64,000 nt of DNA from positions 124,001 to 188,000 of the forward strand of contig NZ_QMED01000006.1 in NCBI RefSeq assembly GCF_003286125.1. The letters are read 5' to 3'. Shown piece after piece: positions 36,413-46,154 of this stretch. The notes under the pieces were generated by a model, which was not told the origin of the DNA, made no database searches, and saw nothing but the letters and a program-made list of their open reading frames with translations. Numbering within the stretch: the stretch's first letter is position 1; each line of letters opens with the position of its first letter. This DNA is from Algibacillus agarilyticus (GTDB lineage Bacteria > Pseudomonadota > Gammaproteobacteria > Enterobacterales > Alteromonadaceae). The translations under genes and the position numbers were made by a program.

Positions 36413-37423
36413 TTAAAGTTGCGCTAACCCTAATGCGGCTTGGTGTTTCATGTAGTCGCTTATCTTCCAACTTTGTGGGTTCCAACCAAGTAAAAAGCGA
36501 TAAAAATCGGCCCAAGCTATCGGATATAACGTTTTGGTTTCAGTGGTTAATGCCATAAAATCAATCGGTTTTTCATAAAGCGTTAAGGCTTGTTTAAGGT
36601 GAGTTAAATAGGCTTCAACCACGCGTTCGTCATAATCAAAGAGCTGTTGGTTTTGTAAGCAACTTCCCACTAAATAGGCTAAATCTTTTACGCCAGCCCC
36701 CATGCCCACATATTGAAAATCAATCGCCGCAACTTTATACCCAAGGCCGACTTCAGGGTTATCGCTTGTCGCATCAAACGTAGGCAAAAAACACAAATTT
36801 TCAAATTTAGCGTCACCATGTACCAAGGTCTTAAATTGCGCTTGTTGCAATCGGCAATCAATGGCTTGCGCTTGTGTTTTAAATTCGCTTGCCGGCATCG
36901 CTGCTAGCTCATCTTGCCGCGTTGCTAAATGCCAATAAGTGCCTATCGGCCATAAATTAAAACCGTTATCAACGTGGTTAACGCCCATAAATCGCGCATG
37001 AAAAAAAGCGAGCCAACGAATAGCCGCATTGAGCTCTTGCCAAGTTGCTAACGTTTTACGTTCGGTATAACCCTGTTCATCTAAATCTTCCATCACCAAT
37101 AACGTATCGGCATGAGTTACTTTGCTAGCGATCAAATTAGGTATTTTGCAATTTAAATCGGTTAACGGCGCATAGTGTTGATAAAATGCGGCCTCAACTT
37201 GATAAGATTTAACTTTACGTTCGTGGCTTGCACTTGTATTCCAGCCTCTAGGGTGGCGGCTCGCATTAGCTGGCGCAATGGCTTTAACAATATAATCTTG
37301 ATGAGTTGATAACGATCGACAACGCACTATTTGCCCATAACCGCTCCACAATGATTGCACTTGTTCTGTGATAATCAGCTCAGAATCATTGAGTAACATT
37401 TTGAGTTCGGCTAATAAATCCAT
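36413..37423 (-). CDS. Choline/ecdysteroid-kinase-like phosphotransferase
   Basis: A 336-residue protein with the aminoglycoside-phosphotransferase/choline-kinase fold. The catalytic loop TLVHGDAKFENLCF (Asp as base, Asn for metal) and the metal-binding KVAAIDFQYVG are clear, along with an upstream VMEDLDEQGY hinge. In the ATP-binding lobe IVKAI supplies a candidate Lys. It resembles the EcKinase-like group, which phosphorylates small hydroxylated molecules; the substrate is unknown. GGAA lies before the ATG. It stands alone between the repeat-bounded island and the large repeat protein. Confidence 0.8.
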   Translation of the reverse strand: MDLLAELKMLLNDSELIITEQVQSLWSGYGQIVRCRSLSTHQDYIVKAIAPANASRHPRGWNTSASHERKVKSYQVEAAFYQHYAPLTDLNCKIPNLIASKVTHADTLLVMEDLDEQGYTERKTLATWQELNAAIRWLAFFHARFMGVNHVDNGFNLWPIGTYWHLATRQDELAAMPASEFKTQAQAIDCRLQQAQFKTLVHGDAKFENLCFLPTFDATSDNPEVGLGYKVAAIDFQYVGMGAGVKDLAYLVGSCLQNQQLFDYDERVVEAYLTHLKQALTLYEKPIDFMALTTETKTLYPIAWADFYRFLLGWNPQSWKISDYMKHQAALGLAQL

Positions 37424-37642
37424 GGTTTAGTTCCTATTTTACACTTTTCATTTTTTGCAACAATGGCCATCAACTACAGCATATTATGTATTTTAAAAGC
37501 TAAATGATTTAAACAATATTTGTCTTGATTTGTGAACTTGGCCTTTTTGTTATTAACAGAAGCATGTTAGTTTGTTCTTTCATCTCAATTAGCTATAACT
37601 GCCAATTTAAAAATAAATCTGTTAAATATTGGCACTCACTAT

Positions 37643-40369
37643 ATGGATATAAAAATGTCATACAATAAAGGTTTTATAAAAAACCTGTTTAGCTTCGTTT
37701 TGTTGCTGTCAGCCACCTGTATTGCAGCACCAAGCTCAACTATTTTAATCGAAGTTCCAAGGGTTACCCTAGCAGGTCCGACTCCTAATTCAATTCAAAT
37801 TCTTTATTCAGCCGACCCATCAACTGAAATAGGTATTAACACCGCCACTTTTGATACAGCCGATATATCAATAACTGGCCCCGGTGGTGCAATATCAATA
37901 ATAAATAGCTCGGTGATGAGCAATGACGTTATGGGCTATACCGTCACTTACACATTTGCCCCTCCGGGAGGCGCTTGGTCACAAGCCGACAATGGGGTTT
38001 ATCATATTGCTATGGTGCCCAACCAAGTATTCGATAATGACGGTATTGCCGTAACCAATCAATCAATCTCAAGCTTCGATGTTAATATTGATACAACAAA
38101 ACCGATTGCGGCTTTAAATACATCATTTACTGATATAACAACACCCGGCACTAGCCCTAACACCATTCAAATTACCTACACTGATGCCGATTCGAGTATC
38201 GATTCAACGAGCTTTGATAATGCCGATATAAGCATTGTCGGTCCAAGTGGCGCACTATCAATAATAGGTAGTGATGTAAATAACAATACAGTCACCTACA
38301 CGTTTTCTCCACCAGGAGGGGCTTGGGCACAAGCCGATAACGGCGAATATACAATAAATGTTGTGCAAGGTGCTATTCGCGATCAAGCGGGTAATACGAA
38401 CAATGCAAAAACACTCTCTAGTTTCAACGTTAATATTGATACAACAAAACCGATTGCGGCTTTAAATACATCATTTACTGATATAACAACACCCGGCACT
38501 AGCCCTAACACCATTCAAGTTACCTACACTGATGCCGATTCAAGTATCGATACAACGAGCTTTGATACCGCAGATATAAGCATTGTCGGTCAAAATGTTG
38601 GCTCTCTAACTATTTTAGGCTATACCGTTGAGGGTGATACTGTCACCTACACGTTTGCTCCGCCAGGGGGTGCTTGGGCACAAAGCGATAATGACGAGTT
38701 CTTTATCAATGTTGTGCAAGGTGAAGTATTTGATATATCAGGTAACACGCTTAATGCTCAAATGCTTTCTGCTTTTAGGGTTAACATCGACCAAACGAAA
38801 CCAACCGCAACACTATTAACAGCCGCCATTAACATTGATGAAGTAAGCAGAACCCCCAACACAATACGTGTTGATTATTCAGATGGCGTTAATTCGATCG
38901 ATCCAACAAGTATAGATGCAGGCGACCTCAGCGTGGCGGGCTGCGAAATAACACTCATTTCAGTAGAAGGTCAGATCGCGACTTATTCTATTTTGCCCGT
39001 TGACGGCGAATGGGGCATTGAAGATAGCGCGGTAAAAACAATCATCTTAAATGCGGCTGAAATAAGTGATTATTCTGGTAATGTTAATACGCAGACGGTA
39101 CTTCAATCGTTTAATGTTGATATACCCACTGAAACGTGGACAGGTTCACAACCTCACCTCATAGAACAAGATATACAGATAGCAAGTGGACATGAATTAA
39201 CGATAACCCACTTTGCTCAACTCGAAATAGCCGATGTTGATAAATCGGGAGCAGGCCTAGATGATCAGCTAATTGAATTAACCGTCGCGGGTAAGGTGTT
39301 ATTTGATGAAACCGAAAACCGAGTTGACGCAAAAAACACTTGGCGTGGGTTTGAGTTATTAACCGGTGGATATATTGATTTTGGCCGTAGTTTAATAAAC
39401 GGTGATATATATGCCAACAATGGTGCCACCGTCAATCTAAATAAAGCCACTATTAACGGTAACCTAGGTTTAGATTCAAGTGCAATATTCCAAGTCAACC
39501 TAAACTCAGCCAACGAGCACACACAAGCCAGTATCGATGGTTTAATCGTTTTAAACGGGTTATTAGTTCTTAATTCCAACACCTTCACGATCAACACTGA
39601 ATTAGAAAATAGCACGCTTGTAATCGTTGAAAACAATGGCTCACATAACATACAAGGCAACTTTTCCGGTTTACCTGAAGGTGCCTTAATAAGCGACGAC
39701 AATTATGATTTTAGGATATCTTATACAGCAGGTGATGGTAATGACATTGCCCTCACCTTAGATTGCGGTGTGGGTTATTTTGCAGATATTGAAGCCTGTG
39801 CGGTTTGCAATAAAGGATATTATTGTCCAGACAATATTAATCAAATAGCCTGCCCTATTGGCAAGTTTTCTAGCGAAGTAGGACAAACTCAATGTCAGAC
39901 CGCTTCACCAGGCTTTTTTGTTACCTACACGGCTGCCGATACACAGCAAGCTTGCTCAGCAGGCTTTTATCAACCGAGTTACGGAGCCCAAACGTGTGTT
40001 CCGGCACCAGAAGGATCGTTTGTAGACACGGTAGCCGCCACACAATTTAACGCGTGTGTAGAGGGAACATATCAACCCCACCCAGCACAAACGACTTGTA
40101 TACAAGCATCAGCAGGCCATTATGTTGATCTGATGGGGGCAATAGCAGAAACCGCATGCCCTGAAGGTACAACTTCAGATGCGGGCGCTTCAAATAGTGA
40201 AAGTTGCTATGATTTACCCGTCATCATTGACGATAAACCAAAACAAGATAAACCCTTTTTGAAGCAAATTAAGCGTATTAAAACGTTATTCAACAAATAT
40301 AAATCGCGCTTTAAATTAATAAAAAAGAAGTTAAGAAAAACTCGTCGTTTAGCGCGTAAACGTAAATAA
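37643..40369 (+). CDS. Large secreted repeat protein with Ig-like repeats, cysteine-rich modules and basic tail
   Basis: 908 residues: signal peptide (cleavage near CIA-APS), then about four beta-sandwich repeats of roughly 115 residues. The recurring pattern is a DSSID-TSFD-ADISI segment, then VTYTFAPPGGAW and a closing SSFNVNID; two adjacent repeats are nearly identical even in DNA. A beta-helix-like stretch follows (about 500-700), then four or five GCC2/GCC3-type cysteine motifs (C..G.Y....Q..C..C..G, about 710-850). The last 45 residues are extremely Lys/Arg-rich, without LPXTG or a PEP-CTERM motif. It is probably surface-exposed or matrix-associated; function unknown. Start ATG 37643, or ATG 37655 four codons in. 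Confidence 0.8.
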   Translation: MDIKMSYNKGFIKNLFSFVLLLSATCIAAPSSTILIEVPRVTLAGPTPNSIQILYSADPSTEIGINTATFDTADISITGPGGAISIINSSVMSNDVMGYTVTYTFAPPGGAWSQADNGVYHIAMVPNQVFDNDGIAVTNQSISSFDVNIDTTKPIAALNTSFTDITTPGTSPNTIQITYTDADSSIDSTSFDNADISIVGPSGALSIIGSDVNNNTVTYTFSPPGGAWAQADNGEYTINVVQGAIRDQAGNTNNAKTLSSFNVNIDTTKPIAALNTSFTDITTPGTSPNTIQVTYTDADSSIDTTSFDTADISIVGQNVGSLTILGYTVEGDTVTYTFAPPGGAWAQSDNDEFFINVVQGEVFDISGNTLNAQMLSAFRVNIDQTKPTATLLTAAINIDEVSRTPNTIRVDYSDGVNSIDPTSIDAGDLSVAGCEITLISVEGQIATYSILPVDGEWGIEDSAVKTIILNAAEISDYSGNVNTQTVLQSFNVDIPTETWTGSQPHLIEQDIQIASGHELTITHFAQLEIADVDKSGAGLDDQLIELTVAGKVLFDETENRVDAKNTWRGFELLTGGYIDFGRSLINGDIYANNGATVNLNKATINGNLGLDSSAIFQVNLNSANEHTQASIDGLIVLNGLLVLNSNTFTINTELENSTLVIVENNGSHNIQGNFSGLPEGALISDDNYDFRISYTAGDGNDIALTLDCGVGYFADIEACAVCNKGYYCPDNINQIACPIGKFSSEVGQTQCQTASPGFFVTYTAADTQQACSAGFYQPSYGAQTCVPAPEGSFVDTVAATQFNACVEGTYQPHPAQTTCIQASAGHYVDLMGAIAETACPEGTTSDAGASNSESCYDLPVIIDDKPKQDKPFLKQIKRIKTLFNKYKSRFKLIKKKLRKTRRLARKRK
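38081..38203. repeat. 123-bp intragenic direct repeat, copy 1
   Basis: Shared with 38429-38551 with only two substitutions, inside the large repeat protein gene. The identity at silent positions points to recent duplication or gene conversion. Confidence 0.9.
38429..38551. repeat. 123-bp intragenic direct repeat, copy 2
   Basis: Second copy, 348 bases (116 codons, one domain) after the first. Recombination between copies would remove or add exactly one domain in frame. Confidence 0.9.
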
Positions 40370-40379
40370 CCACTGAAAA

Positions 40380-40418
40380 GTGCTATACCTGAATGACTTC
40401 ATTGACATGGTATAGCAC
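40380..40418. terminator. Hairpin between convergent genes
   Basis: A 10-bp stem (GTGCTATACC / GGTATAGCAC) with a 19-base loop, 11 bases after the large repeat protein stop and 36 bases before the end of the exporter gene. No strong T-tract, so efficiency is uncertain. Confidence 0.6.
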
Positions 40419-40453
40419 ACTCAAGTCAATTAGGTCTGTAGACGACTTTACGC

Positions 40454-41257
40454 TTAAACTATCGTTATTAACATTTTAATACTGAGTGTAATTAACAATA
40501 AAGCAAAAACCTTTTTTAGCACAGGAACCGGTAAATAATGAGCGAGTTTTACACCATAAGGGGCACAAAAAAAGCTAGTAATAGAGATTAATAACACCGC
40601 CGGTACATAAACAAAACCAAGCGTATAATTGTCTAACGATGTATTTGACCAACCATTAACTAAGTAACCAAAAGTACCCGCAATTGATATAGGTAATCCT
40701 ATCGCTGCAGAGGTACCCACCGCTTTTTTAATATCAATATTTTTCCATATTAAATAAGGCACCGTTAACGAACCACCGCCAATAGAAACTAAAGCCGATA
40801 TTGCACCAATACCTGACCCCACTACATAAAGCTCTTTATTGCCAGTCACCCCTTTATCAGCTTGTGGCTTTTTATTTAAAAACATCTGAATTGATACATA
40901 CGCCATAAAAACAGAAAAAAAGATGGCCAGATAAAGCGCGTTAATTTGAGCCGCTATAAACGTCGATAAAAACGTGCCCAATACAACACCAACCCCCATG
41001 ACTTTAACTATTGTCCAATTTACCGCACCATTAGTATGATGCGCCCGCATACTCGATATTGAAGTAAAAATAATAGACGCCATCGACGTGCCTAGTGCTA
41101 AATGAACCACTTTATCTACAGGCACGCCTTGAGCTAAAAATATACTCGTTAGCATTGGCACCATGATCCCGCCTCCGCCGATACCGAGCAACCCTGCCAT
41201 CACCCCAACAACAGAGCCTAATAACAAAAAAGATAAAATCCATTCGATTTCTAACAC
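40454..41257 (-). CDS. Sulfite exporter TauE/SafE family permease
   Basis: A 267-residue, roughly eight-helix protein of the TSUP family. Two family repeats are visible, VGVMAGLLGIGGGGIMVPML at the start of the first half and ALVSIGGGSLTVPYLIW at the start of the second. TSUP proteins export sulfite, sulfoacetate or other small sulfur or organic anions; the substrate here is unknown. I select GTG at 41257 because GAGG lies six bases before it and the first membrane helix starts directly after; the longer in-frame start at 41332 would add a charged extension without a ribosome site. Confidence 0.85.
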   Translation of the reverse strand: MLEIEWILSFLLLGSVVGVMAGLLGIGGGGIMVPMLTSIFLAQGVPVDKVVHLALGTSMASIIFTSISSMRAHHTNGAVNWTIVKVMGVGVVLGTFLSTFIAAQINALYLAIFFSVFMAYVSIQMFLNKKPQADKGVTGNKELYVVGSGIGAISALVSIGGGSLTVPYLIWKNIDIKKAVGTSAAIGLPISIAGTFGYLVNGWSNTSLDNYTLGFVYVPAVLLISITSFFCAPYGVKLAHYLPVPVLKKVFALLLITLSIKMLITIV

Positions 41258-41430
41258 GTTAACCTCAGAATACAGTTTATGTATTGGCTTTATTTTAATG
41301 GTGAGTTTACTAAATAAACCACTTGAATACATGATGCAGGGGTTTAAAGATAAATGGTTTTAAAAGATAAAAGTGTGTAACAACGGCATTTTTAATAACG
41401 AAGAGGTATTTAATTGAGTGAAACCGGAAA

Positions 41431-41445
41431 AGTGACTTGGGTATA
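41431..41445. repeat. Lone end of the family-2 MITE
   Basis: AGTGACTTGGGTATA is identical to the right end of the element at 30577-30885, without a partner end nearby. Probably a decayed or partially deleted copy. Confidence 0.55.
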
Positions 41446-41452
41446 AATAAAG

Positions 41453-41471
41453 GGCAAACAGAACGTTTGCC
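41453..41471 (-). terminator. Terminator of the urease operon
   Basis: On the minus strand GGCAAAC-GTTCT-GTTTGCC is followed by CTTTATTTA: a 7-bp stem with a U-rich tail, about 70 bases after the last gene of the ure cluster. A second small hairpin (CCGCT/AGCGG) adjoins it. Confidence 0.75.
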
Positions 41472-41539
41472 GCTTTATTTAGCGGTAAATAAGTAGATTA
41501 TTTATCGTGTTCTTTATTTACGATATTTATTTACGATAT

Positions 41540-41728
41540 TTATTTACGCTCTTTATTCACGTTACGGCTTCGGATCCACATTGCACCTTTAATCGCAACA
41601 AGCGCCACTAAAGTCCAAAAAGCGATATGATAAAAGGTATGAAAACTACCTTCGCCCATTGCGTGATCGGTATGTGCCGCCGCTACGGTTGATAAAAATA
41701 AGCCAATAGTAAGTAAAATAAATTTCAT
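41540..41728 (-). CDS. Small His-rich membrane protein at the end of the urease operon
   Basis: 62 residues: signal-like start (FILLTIGLFLSTVAAAHT), a short exposed stretch with four His (HTDHAMGEGSFHTFYH), one membrane helix (IAFWTLVALVAIKGAMWI) and a basic end. A strong ribosome site (AGGAG, seven bases) and a 15-base gap to ureG show that it is a real operon member. Unlike the HupE/UreJ nickel permeases it is far too short for a transporter. A role in nickel handling is a guess from its histidines and position. Confidence 0.7.
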   Translation of the reverse strand: MKFILLTIGLFLSTVAAAHTDHAMGEGSFHTFYHIAFWTLVALVAIKGAMWIRSRNVNKERK

Positions 41729-41743
41729 GTGTAAGCTCCTTTG

Positions 41744-42376
41744 CTAAGCCACAGGCGTGGCAGTTACAGTTAACATGCCTTCAGTTTCGATAAATTCTAT
41801 GATTTGGTCAAGTCCTTGCTTGGTTTTCATGTTAGAAAAAACAAAAGGTCTATCACCTCGCATTTTACGAGTATCTCTGTCCATCACATCTAATGATGCC
41901 CCAACTAAGTCAGCAACATCAATTTTATTAATAATAAGTAAGTCAGATTTGGTAATGCCCGGCCCACCTTTACGTGGGATTTTGTCGCCGGCAGACACAT
42001 CAATCACGTATATCGTTAAATCAGATAACTCTGGGCTAAACGTTGCGCTTAAATTATCACCGCCACTTTCAACTAATACAAAATCTAAATCTGGGTGGCG
42101 CTCTTGTAACTCGTCAATTGCAGCTAAATTCATTGACGCATCTTCTCGAATTGCCGTATGCGGACAACCTCCGGTTTCTACCCCCATAATGCGATCTTCT
42201 TCAAGCGCGCTATGGCGAGTCAAAAATTCAGCATCTTCACGAGTATAAATATCGTTAGTCACAACGGCCATGTTATATTTTTCGCGTAATGCTAAGCAAA
42301 GTGAACGCAGTAATGCGGTTTTGCCTGAACCGACGGGTCCGCCAACACCAATTCTTAAAACTTGTTTTTTATTCAT
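41744..42376 (-). CDS. ureG: Urease accessory GTPase UreG
   Basis: A 210-residue SIMIBI-class GTPase that powers nickel delivery to apo-urease. P-loop [12 protein letters not shown], the nickel-binding Cys-Pro-His in [21 protein letters not shown] (switch/Walker B) and the guanine-recognition INKIDVAD are all intact. AGAGGA precedes the ATG. It follows ureF by eight bases and precedes the small His-rich gene. Confidence 0.97.
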   Translation of the reverse strand: MNKKQVLRIGVGGPVGSGKTALLRSLCLALREKYNMAVVTNDIYTREDAEFLTRHSALEEDRIMGVETGGCPHTAIREDASMNLAAIDELQERHPDLDFVLVESGGDNLSATFSPELSDLTIYVIDVSAGDKIPRKGGPGITKSDLLIINKIDVADLVGASLDVMDRDTRKMRGDRPFVFSNMKTKQGLDQIIEFIETEGMLTVTATPVA

Positions 42377-42384
42377 TTTTTCCT

Positions 42385-43173
42385 CTACGAGCGAAATAGT
42401 CGCGTATATTGTTCTTCATGCCACGCACTTGCCATCGCGAGTCTGGGTAAACTACCGCCGATATTGAGGTCGGTCGTATCATCTGCGATATGAATGGCTT
42501 GTTGCACAAAGTCTGTTAATTCAAATAATAAATTTTGCGCTTGGGTTTGGCCAAGCGGAACGAGTTTTGTTGCAGCAGCAACTTGATTATCGATATATGT
42601 CCAACAATATCCACTGAGTGTACTCTGTTGATCAAGCCCAAATAAATAAGCAGCTAATGTAAATGCGCCGACAAAACTAATCTCTTTACGTTGTAGTAAT
42701 TCACTAACGTTGTCTGTATTAATTGCGTTTAAGTTAGAAAGCAAACGAATTAAAGCTTTACCCATTGCCACTTCAGCTAAACGTAGTTCAGCACTTTCAC
42801 GGCAAGCAATTACATGTTGATCCCACACTTTGAATTGCGTGATATCTTGTTGCGCTAAACTGCGATATAAGCGTTTCGATAAAGCTAAATCCGTTGTTGC
42901 TACGGCATCTAATAAATTACTTTTAATCCATTGATGTGTCGTTTCTACGCCATTAACCCATTGCTCTTCAACGGCATATTCAAGCCCTTGTGAGAATGAA
43001 AATCCCCCCACGGGCAAGTTCGCACTACACAATTGCAATAAACGATTACAGGCAATAGCAGACATCGGCGATTCAACCTGAGTATCCAAGCTCGTGGTTT
43101 CAGCGCTGCTTTTGCTCGTGTTACTATCCACATCTCTCACATTAGCCACATTAGCGCTCACGTTAGTGTTCAT
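42385..43173 (-). CDS. ureF: Urease accessory protein UreF
   Basis: All-helical accessory protein that joins UreD on apo-urease and governs UreG GTPase activity. The conserved core starts with [25 protein letters not shown] and ends FRS. The start is uncertain: ATGs in frame at 43173, 43185 and 43191 and a longer frame to 43242 all overlap the His-rich 3' end of ureE; none has a strong ribosome site. The Ser/Asn/Thr-rich leader before [10 protein letters not shown] is not part of the usual fold, and translation may even start at that internal Met. Confidence 0.93.
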   Translation of the reverse strand: MNTNVSANVANVRDVDSNTSKSSAETTSLDTQVESPMSAIACNRLLQLCSANLPVGGFSFSQGLEYAVEEQWVNGVETTHQWIKSNLLDAVATTDLALSKRLYRSLAQQDITQFKVWDQHVIACRESAELRLAEVAMGKALIRLLSNLNAINTDNVSELLQRKEISFVGAFTLAAYLFGLDQQSTLSGYCWTYIDNQVAAATKLVPLGQTQAQNLLFELTDFVQQAIHIADDTTDLNIGGSLPRLAMASAWHEEQYTRLFRS

Positions 43174-43636
43174 GCTCGTGCTCATGGCCATGTGAATGCG
43201 CGTGAGTGCCTTTATGACCATAAGCACCGCTTTCGGGTGCAAACACAGCGGGTTGATCGTTAATGGTTAAACCATACATAGTCGCGAGTTCTGCCAGCAC
43301 ATGATCAGGTTTAAAGCGTAACCATAATTCACCAATCTGTAATGATGTATGGCGATTACCTAAGTGATAACACACTTTACTAAAGGTTAACCAATCATCG
43401 GCAATCGCTGTATTCACCGGTTCAGCTAAGCCTTTAACCTCAATCAATTGGCCACATTCAGTTTTAAGAATTTCACCAATTAATAACGGGTGACCACGCT
43501 CAACAAAAATACCGATATCGGCACCACCGTCCGTTACTCCTTTAATACGTGCTTTTTTGCGCGTATCGAAATCAAGCGTAATACTGTCGTTGATGGCTTG
43601 ATGTGTATGATCTAAGCGCTCATAAACTTGTAACAT
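43163..43636 (-). CDS. ureE: Urease nickel metallochaperone UreE
   Basis: 157 residues. The N-terminal beta domain ([26 protein letters not shown]) and the C-terminal metal-binding domain ([24 protein letters not shown]) are followed by a His-rich tail ([13 protein letters not shown]) that stores nickel. I start at ATG 43636 ([10 protein letters not shown]), with AGG upstream; the longer frame to 43702 would overlap ureC. The His codons of the tail overlap the ureF start region, so the two genes are coupled. Confidence 0.95.
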   Translation of the reverse strand: MLQVYERLDHTHQAINDSITLDFDTRKKARIKGVTDGGADIGIFVERGHPLLIGEILKTECGQLIEVKGLAEPVNTAIADDWLTFSKVCYHLGNRHTSLQIGELWLRFKPDHVLAELATMYGLTINDQPAVFAPESGAYGHKGTHAHSHGHEHEHEH

Positions 43637-43650
43637 GTAAATACCTATTT

Positions 43651-45354
43651 TTAAAACAAACAGTAGCGCTGGGCTAGTGGTAAAGATTCTGCGGGTTCGC
43701 ACGTGAGTAATTCACCATTGGCGCGAACTTCGTATGTTTGTGGATCAACTTCAACTTTTGGCTGCCAGTTGTTGTGGATCATATCGTCTTTGCCAATGTT
43801 ACGGGTATTGCGACAAGCCCCAACCAGGCGTGTCATGCCGACTTGCTCTGGTATATTTTTATCAATCGCCGCTTGCGATAAAAAGGTCATTGATGTTTGA
43901 GCAGCGGCTTGGCCATGCGCACCAAACATGGGGCGATAATACACAGGTTGCGGTGTAGGTATTGATGCATTCGCATCTCCCATCGGCGCGGCGGCGATAA
44001 AGCCCCCTTTTAAAATCAGCGAAGGTTTAATACCAAAAAAGGCAGGTTTCCATAACACTAAATCAGCCAGTTTACCCACTTCAATCGAGCCCACTTCGTG
44101 GCTAATCCCGTGACTTATTGCGGGGTTAATGGTGTATTTAGCCACATAACGTTTTATTCTAAAGTTATCATTGCGCTCGGTATCGGGTGCTAACGGTCCG
44201 CGTTGTTGTTTCATTTTGTGCGCGGTTTGCCAAGTGCGCGTGATCATCTCACCAACTCGACCCATCGCTTGCGAATCAGACGCGATCATACTGATAGCCC
44301 CTAAATCATGCATGATATCTTCTGCCGCGATGCTTTCTTTGCGAATACGTGAATCAGCAAAAGCCACATCTTCAGGAATTGAAGGATCAAGATGATGACA
44401 AACCATTAGCATATCTAAATGTTCGTCAATGGTATTGATCGTAAACGGCCGTGTCGGATTAGTTGAAGACGGCAGTACATTTGATTCACCACAAGCGCGA
44501 ATAATATCGGGAGAATGCCCGCCACCTGCACCTTCGGTGTGATAGGTATGAATGGTGCGCCCTTTGAATGCCCCTAACGTATCTTCAACAAAGCCAGATT
44601 CGTTTAGCGTATCGGTGTGGATCGCAATTTGTACATCATATTCTTCAGCAACCGATAAACAAGTATCAATGGCCGCGGGCGTTGTACCCCAATCTTCATG
44701 TAATTTAAGCCCACAAACACCGGCTTCAATTTGCTCGGCTAATGCTTGCGGTAAGCTCGCGTTGCCTTTGCCTAAAAAACCAAAATTCATTGGCATGTCG
44801 TTAGTGGCTTGCAGCATTTTAGCAATATTCCACGGCCCTGATGTACACGTTGTCGCGTTTGTTCCTGTTGCGGGTCCCGTGCCACCGCCAATCATGGTGG
44901 TCACACCTGACATTAAGGCTTCTTCTATTTGCTGCGGACAAATGAAGTGAATATGGGCATCAATACCACCGGCCGTTAATATTTGGCCTTCACCGGCAAT
45001 CACTTCTGTGCCAGCGCCTACCTCAATATCAATACCATCTTGAATATCAGGGTTACCGGCTTTGCCAATAATAGCGATACGGCCATCTTTAATACCCACA
45101 TCAGCTTTTACAATACCCCAATGATCAAGAATTAAGGCATTGGTGATCACTAAATCAACGGTGTCGTGACATGATGCTTGGCTTTGCCCCATGCCATCAC
45201 GAATGACTTTACCCCCGCCAAATTTAACTTCTTCACCGTAAACGGTATGATCTTCTTCAACTTCAAGCCATAAATCAGTATCAGCTAAGCGCACTCTATC
45301 GCCCTTTGTTGGGCCAAACATATGGGCATAAGCGTGTTTATCTATCGTCGCCAT
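43651..45354 (-). CDS. ureC: Urease alpha (catalytic) subunit UreC
   Basis: 567 residues, the same length as the Klebsiella enzyme, and every active-site residue falls at the Klebsiella number: His134 and His136 (HIH), carbamylated Lys217 and His219 (GLKLHEDWG), His246, His272, flap Cys319-His320 (MVCHHL) and Asp360. It hydrolyses urea to ammonia and carbamate with two nickel ions. The start codon shares its A with the ureB stop (TAATG), so the subunits are translationally coupled. Confidence 0.98.
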   Translation of the reverse strand: MATIDKHAYAHMFGPTKGDRVRLADTDLWLEVEEDHTVYGEEVKFGGGKVIRDGMGQSQASCHDTVDLVITNALILDHWGIVKADVGIKDGRIAIIGKAGNPDIQDGIDIEVGAGTEVIAGEGQILTAGGIDAHIHFICPQQIEEALMSGVTTMIGGGTGPATGTNATTCTSGPWNIAKMLQATNDMPMNFGFLGKGNASLPQALAEQIEAGVCGLKLHEDWGTTPAAIDTCLSVAEEYDVQIAIHTDTLNESGFVEDTLGAFKGRTIHTYHTEGAGGGHSPDIIRACGESNVLPSSTNPTRPFTINTIDEHLDMLMVCHHLDPSIPEDVAFADSRIRKESIAAEDIMHDLGAISMIASDSQAMGRVGEMITRTWQTAHKMKQQRGPLAPDTERNDNFRIKRYVAKYTINPAISHGISHEVGSIEVGKLADLVLWKPAFFGIKPSLILKGGFIAAAPMGDANASIPTPQPVYYRPMFGAHGQAAAQTSMTFLSQAAIDKNIPEQVGMTRLVGACRNTRNIGKDDMIHNNWQPKVEVDPQTYEVRANGELLTCEPAESLPLAQRYCLF

Positions 45355-45713
45355 TATGTATTCTCGCTATCGTTATTGGTGCTTTGTGTCTGGGTTAAAG
45401 TGGGCGACTCTAAATCCCCCATAACATCACCTCTAAAACCATAAACACGACGTTTACCGGCATAAGGGATCAGTACTATTTCACGTTGCTGGCCGGGTTC
45501 AAATCGGACCGCAGTGCCCGATGTGATATCAAGACGTTGGCCTTTAGCTATTTCGCGATCAAAATGTAATGCCGGGTTAACTTCATAAAAATGATAGTGT
45601 GAGCCAATTTGGATCGGTCTGTCGCCATGGTTAGTCACTATTAGCTTGGTTTTTACTCGGCCAACATTCAGTTGATGTTCACCGGGATCAGTTTTAATTT
45701 CGCCTGGGATCAT
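45354..45713 (-). CDS. ureB: Urease beta subunit UreB
   Basis: A 119-residue structural subunit: [37 protein letters not shown] and the [10 protein letters not shown] segment are diagnostic. AAGGA lies before the ATG. It overlaps ureC by one base and follows ureA by 41 bases. Separate A and B subunits are the usual non-Helicobacter arrangement. The last 15 residues ([15 protein letters not shown]) are a polar tail beyond the conserved core. Confidence 0.97.
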   Translation of the reverse strand: MIPGEIKTDPGEHQLNVGRVKTKLIVTNHGDRPIQIGSHYHFYEVNPALHFDREIAKGQRLDITSGTAVRFEPGQQREIVLIPYAGKRRVYGFRGDVMGDLESPTLTQTQSTNNDSENT

Positions 45714-45754
45714 TGTAAATCCTTCTAATCAGTTTGTGCCTTTAATGGGCAAAG

Positions 45755-46057
45755 CTAAACAATTGGGTTGTGTACGGTGACTAATTTTGTGCCATCGGGA
45801 AAAGTCGCTTCTACTTGTACATCCGGTATCATTTCAGCGATACCTTCCATCACTTGATCGCGAGAAAGTAAAGTACGACCATAATCCATCAATTCAGCGA
45901 CTGTTCTGCCATCACGAGCACCTTCAATGATTTCCATTGAGATATAAGCCATCGCTTCTGGGTAATTCAGTTTTAAACCCCGGTTTAAACGACGCTCAGC
46001 GAGTAATGCGGCCGTAAAAATCAACAGTTTGTCTTTTTCTCTTGGCAATAAATCCAT
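45755..46057 (-). CDS. ureA: Urease gamma subunit UreA
   Basis: A 100-residue, full-length gamma subunit ([68 protein letters not shown]). AAGAGA precedes the ATG. It is separated from ureD by 97 bases, the largest gap inside the ure part, which might hold a secondary promoter. Confidence 0.97.
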   Translation of the reverse strand: MDLLPREKDKLLIFTAALLAERRLNRGLKLNYPEAMAYISMEIIEGARDGRTVAELMDYGRTLLSRDQVMEGIAEMIPDVQVEATFPDGTKLVTVHNPIV

Positions 46058-46154
46058 GCGTTCATCTCTTATCTATAACAAGGTTAAATAAATGTAACCT
46101 TTAATTAAGTGGGTTAGGCGTAAATTTGGTTTAACACTGATGCGTTAATGTGTT

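Noticed and set aside
41757-42248. Long plus-strand frame opposite ureG (also long frames opposite ureC and norR)
   Set aside because: The minus-strand genes are certain from their catalytic motifs; these opposite frames have no start signals or domains.
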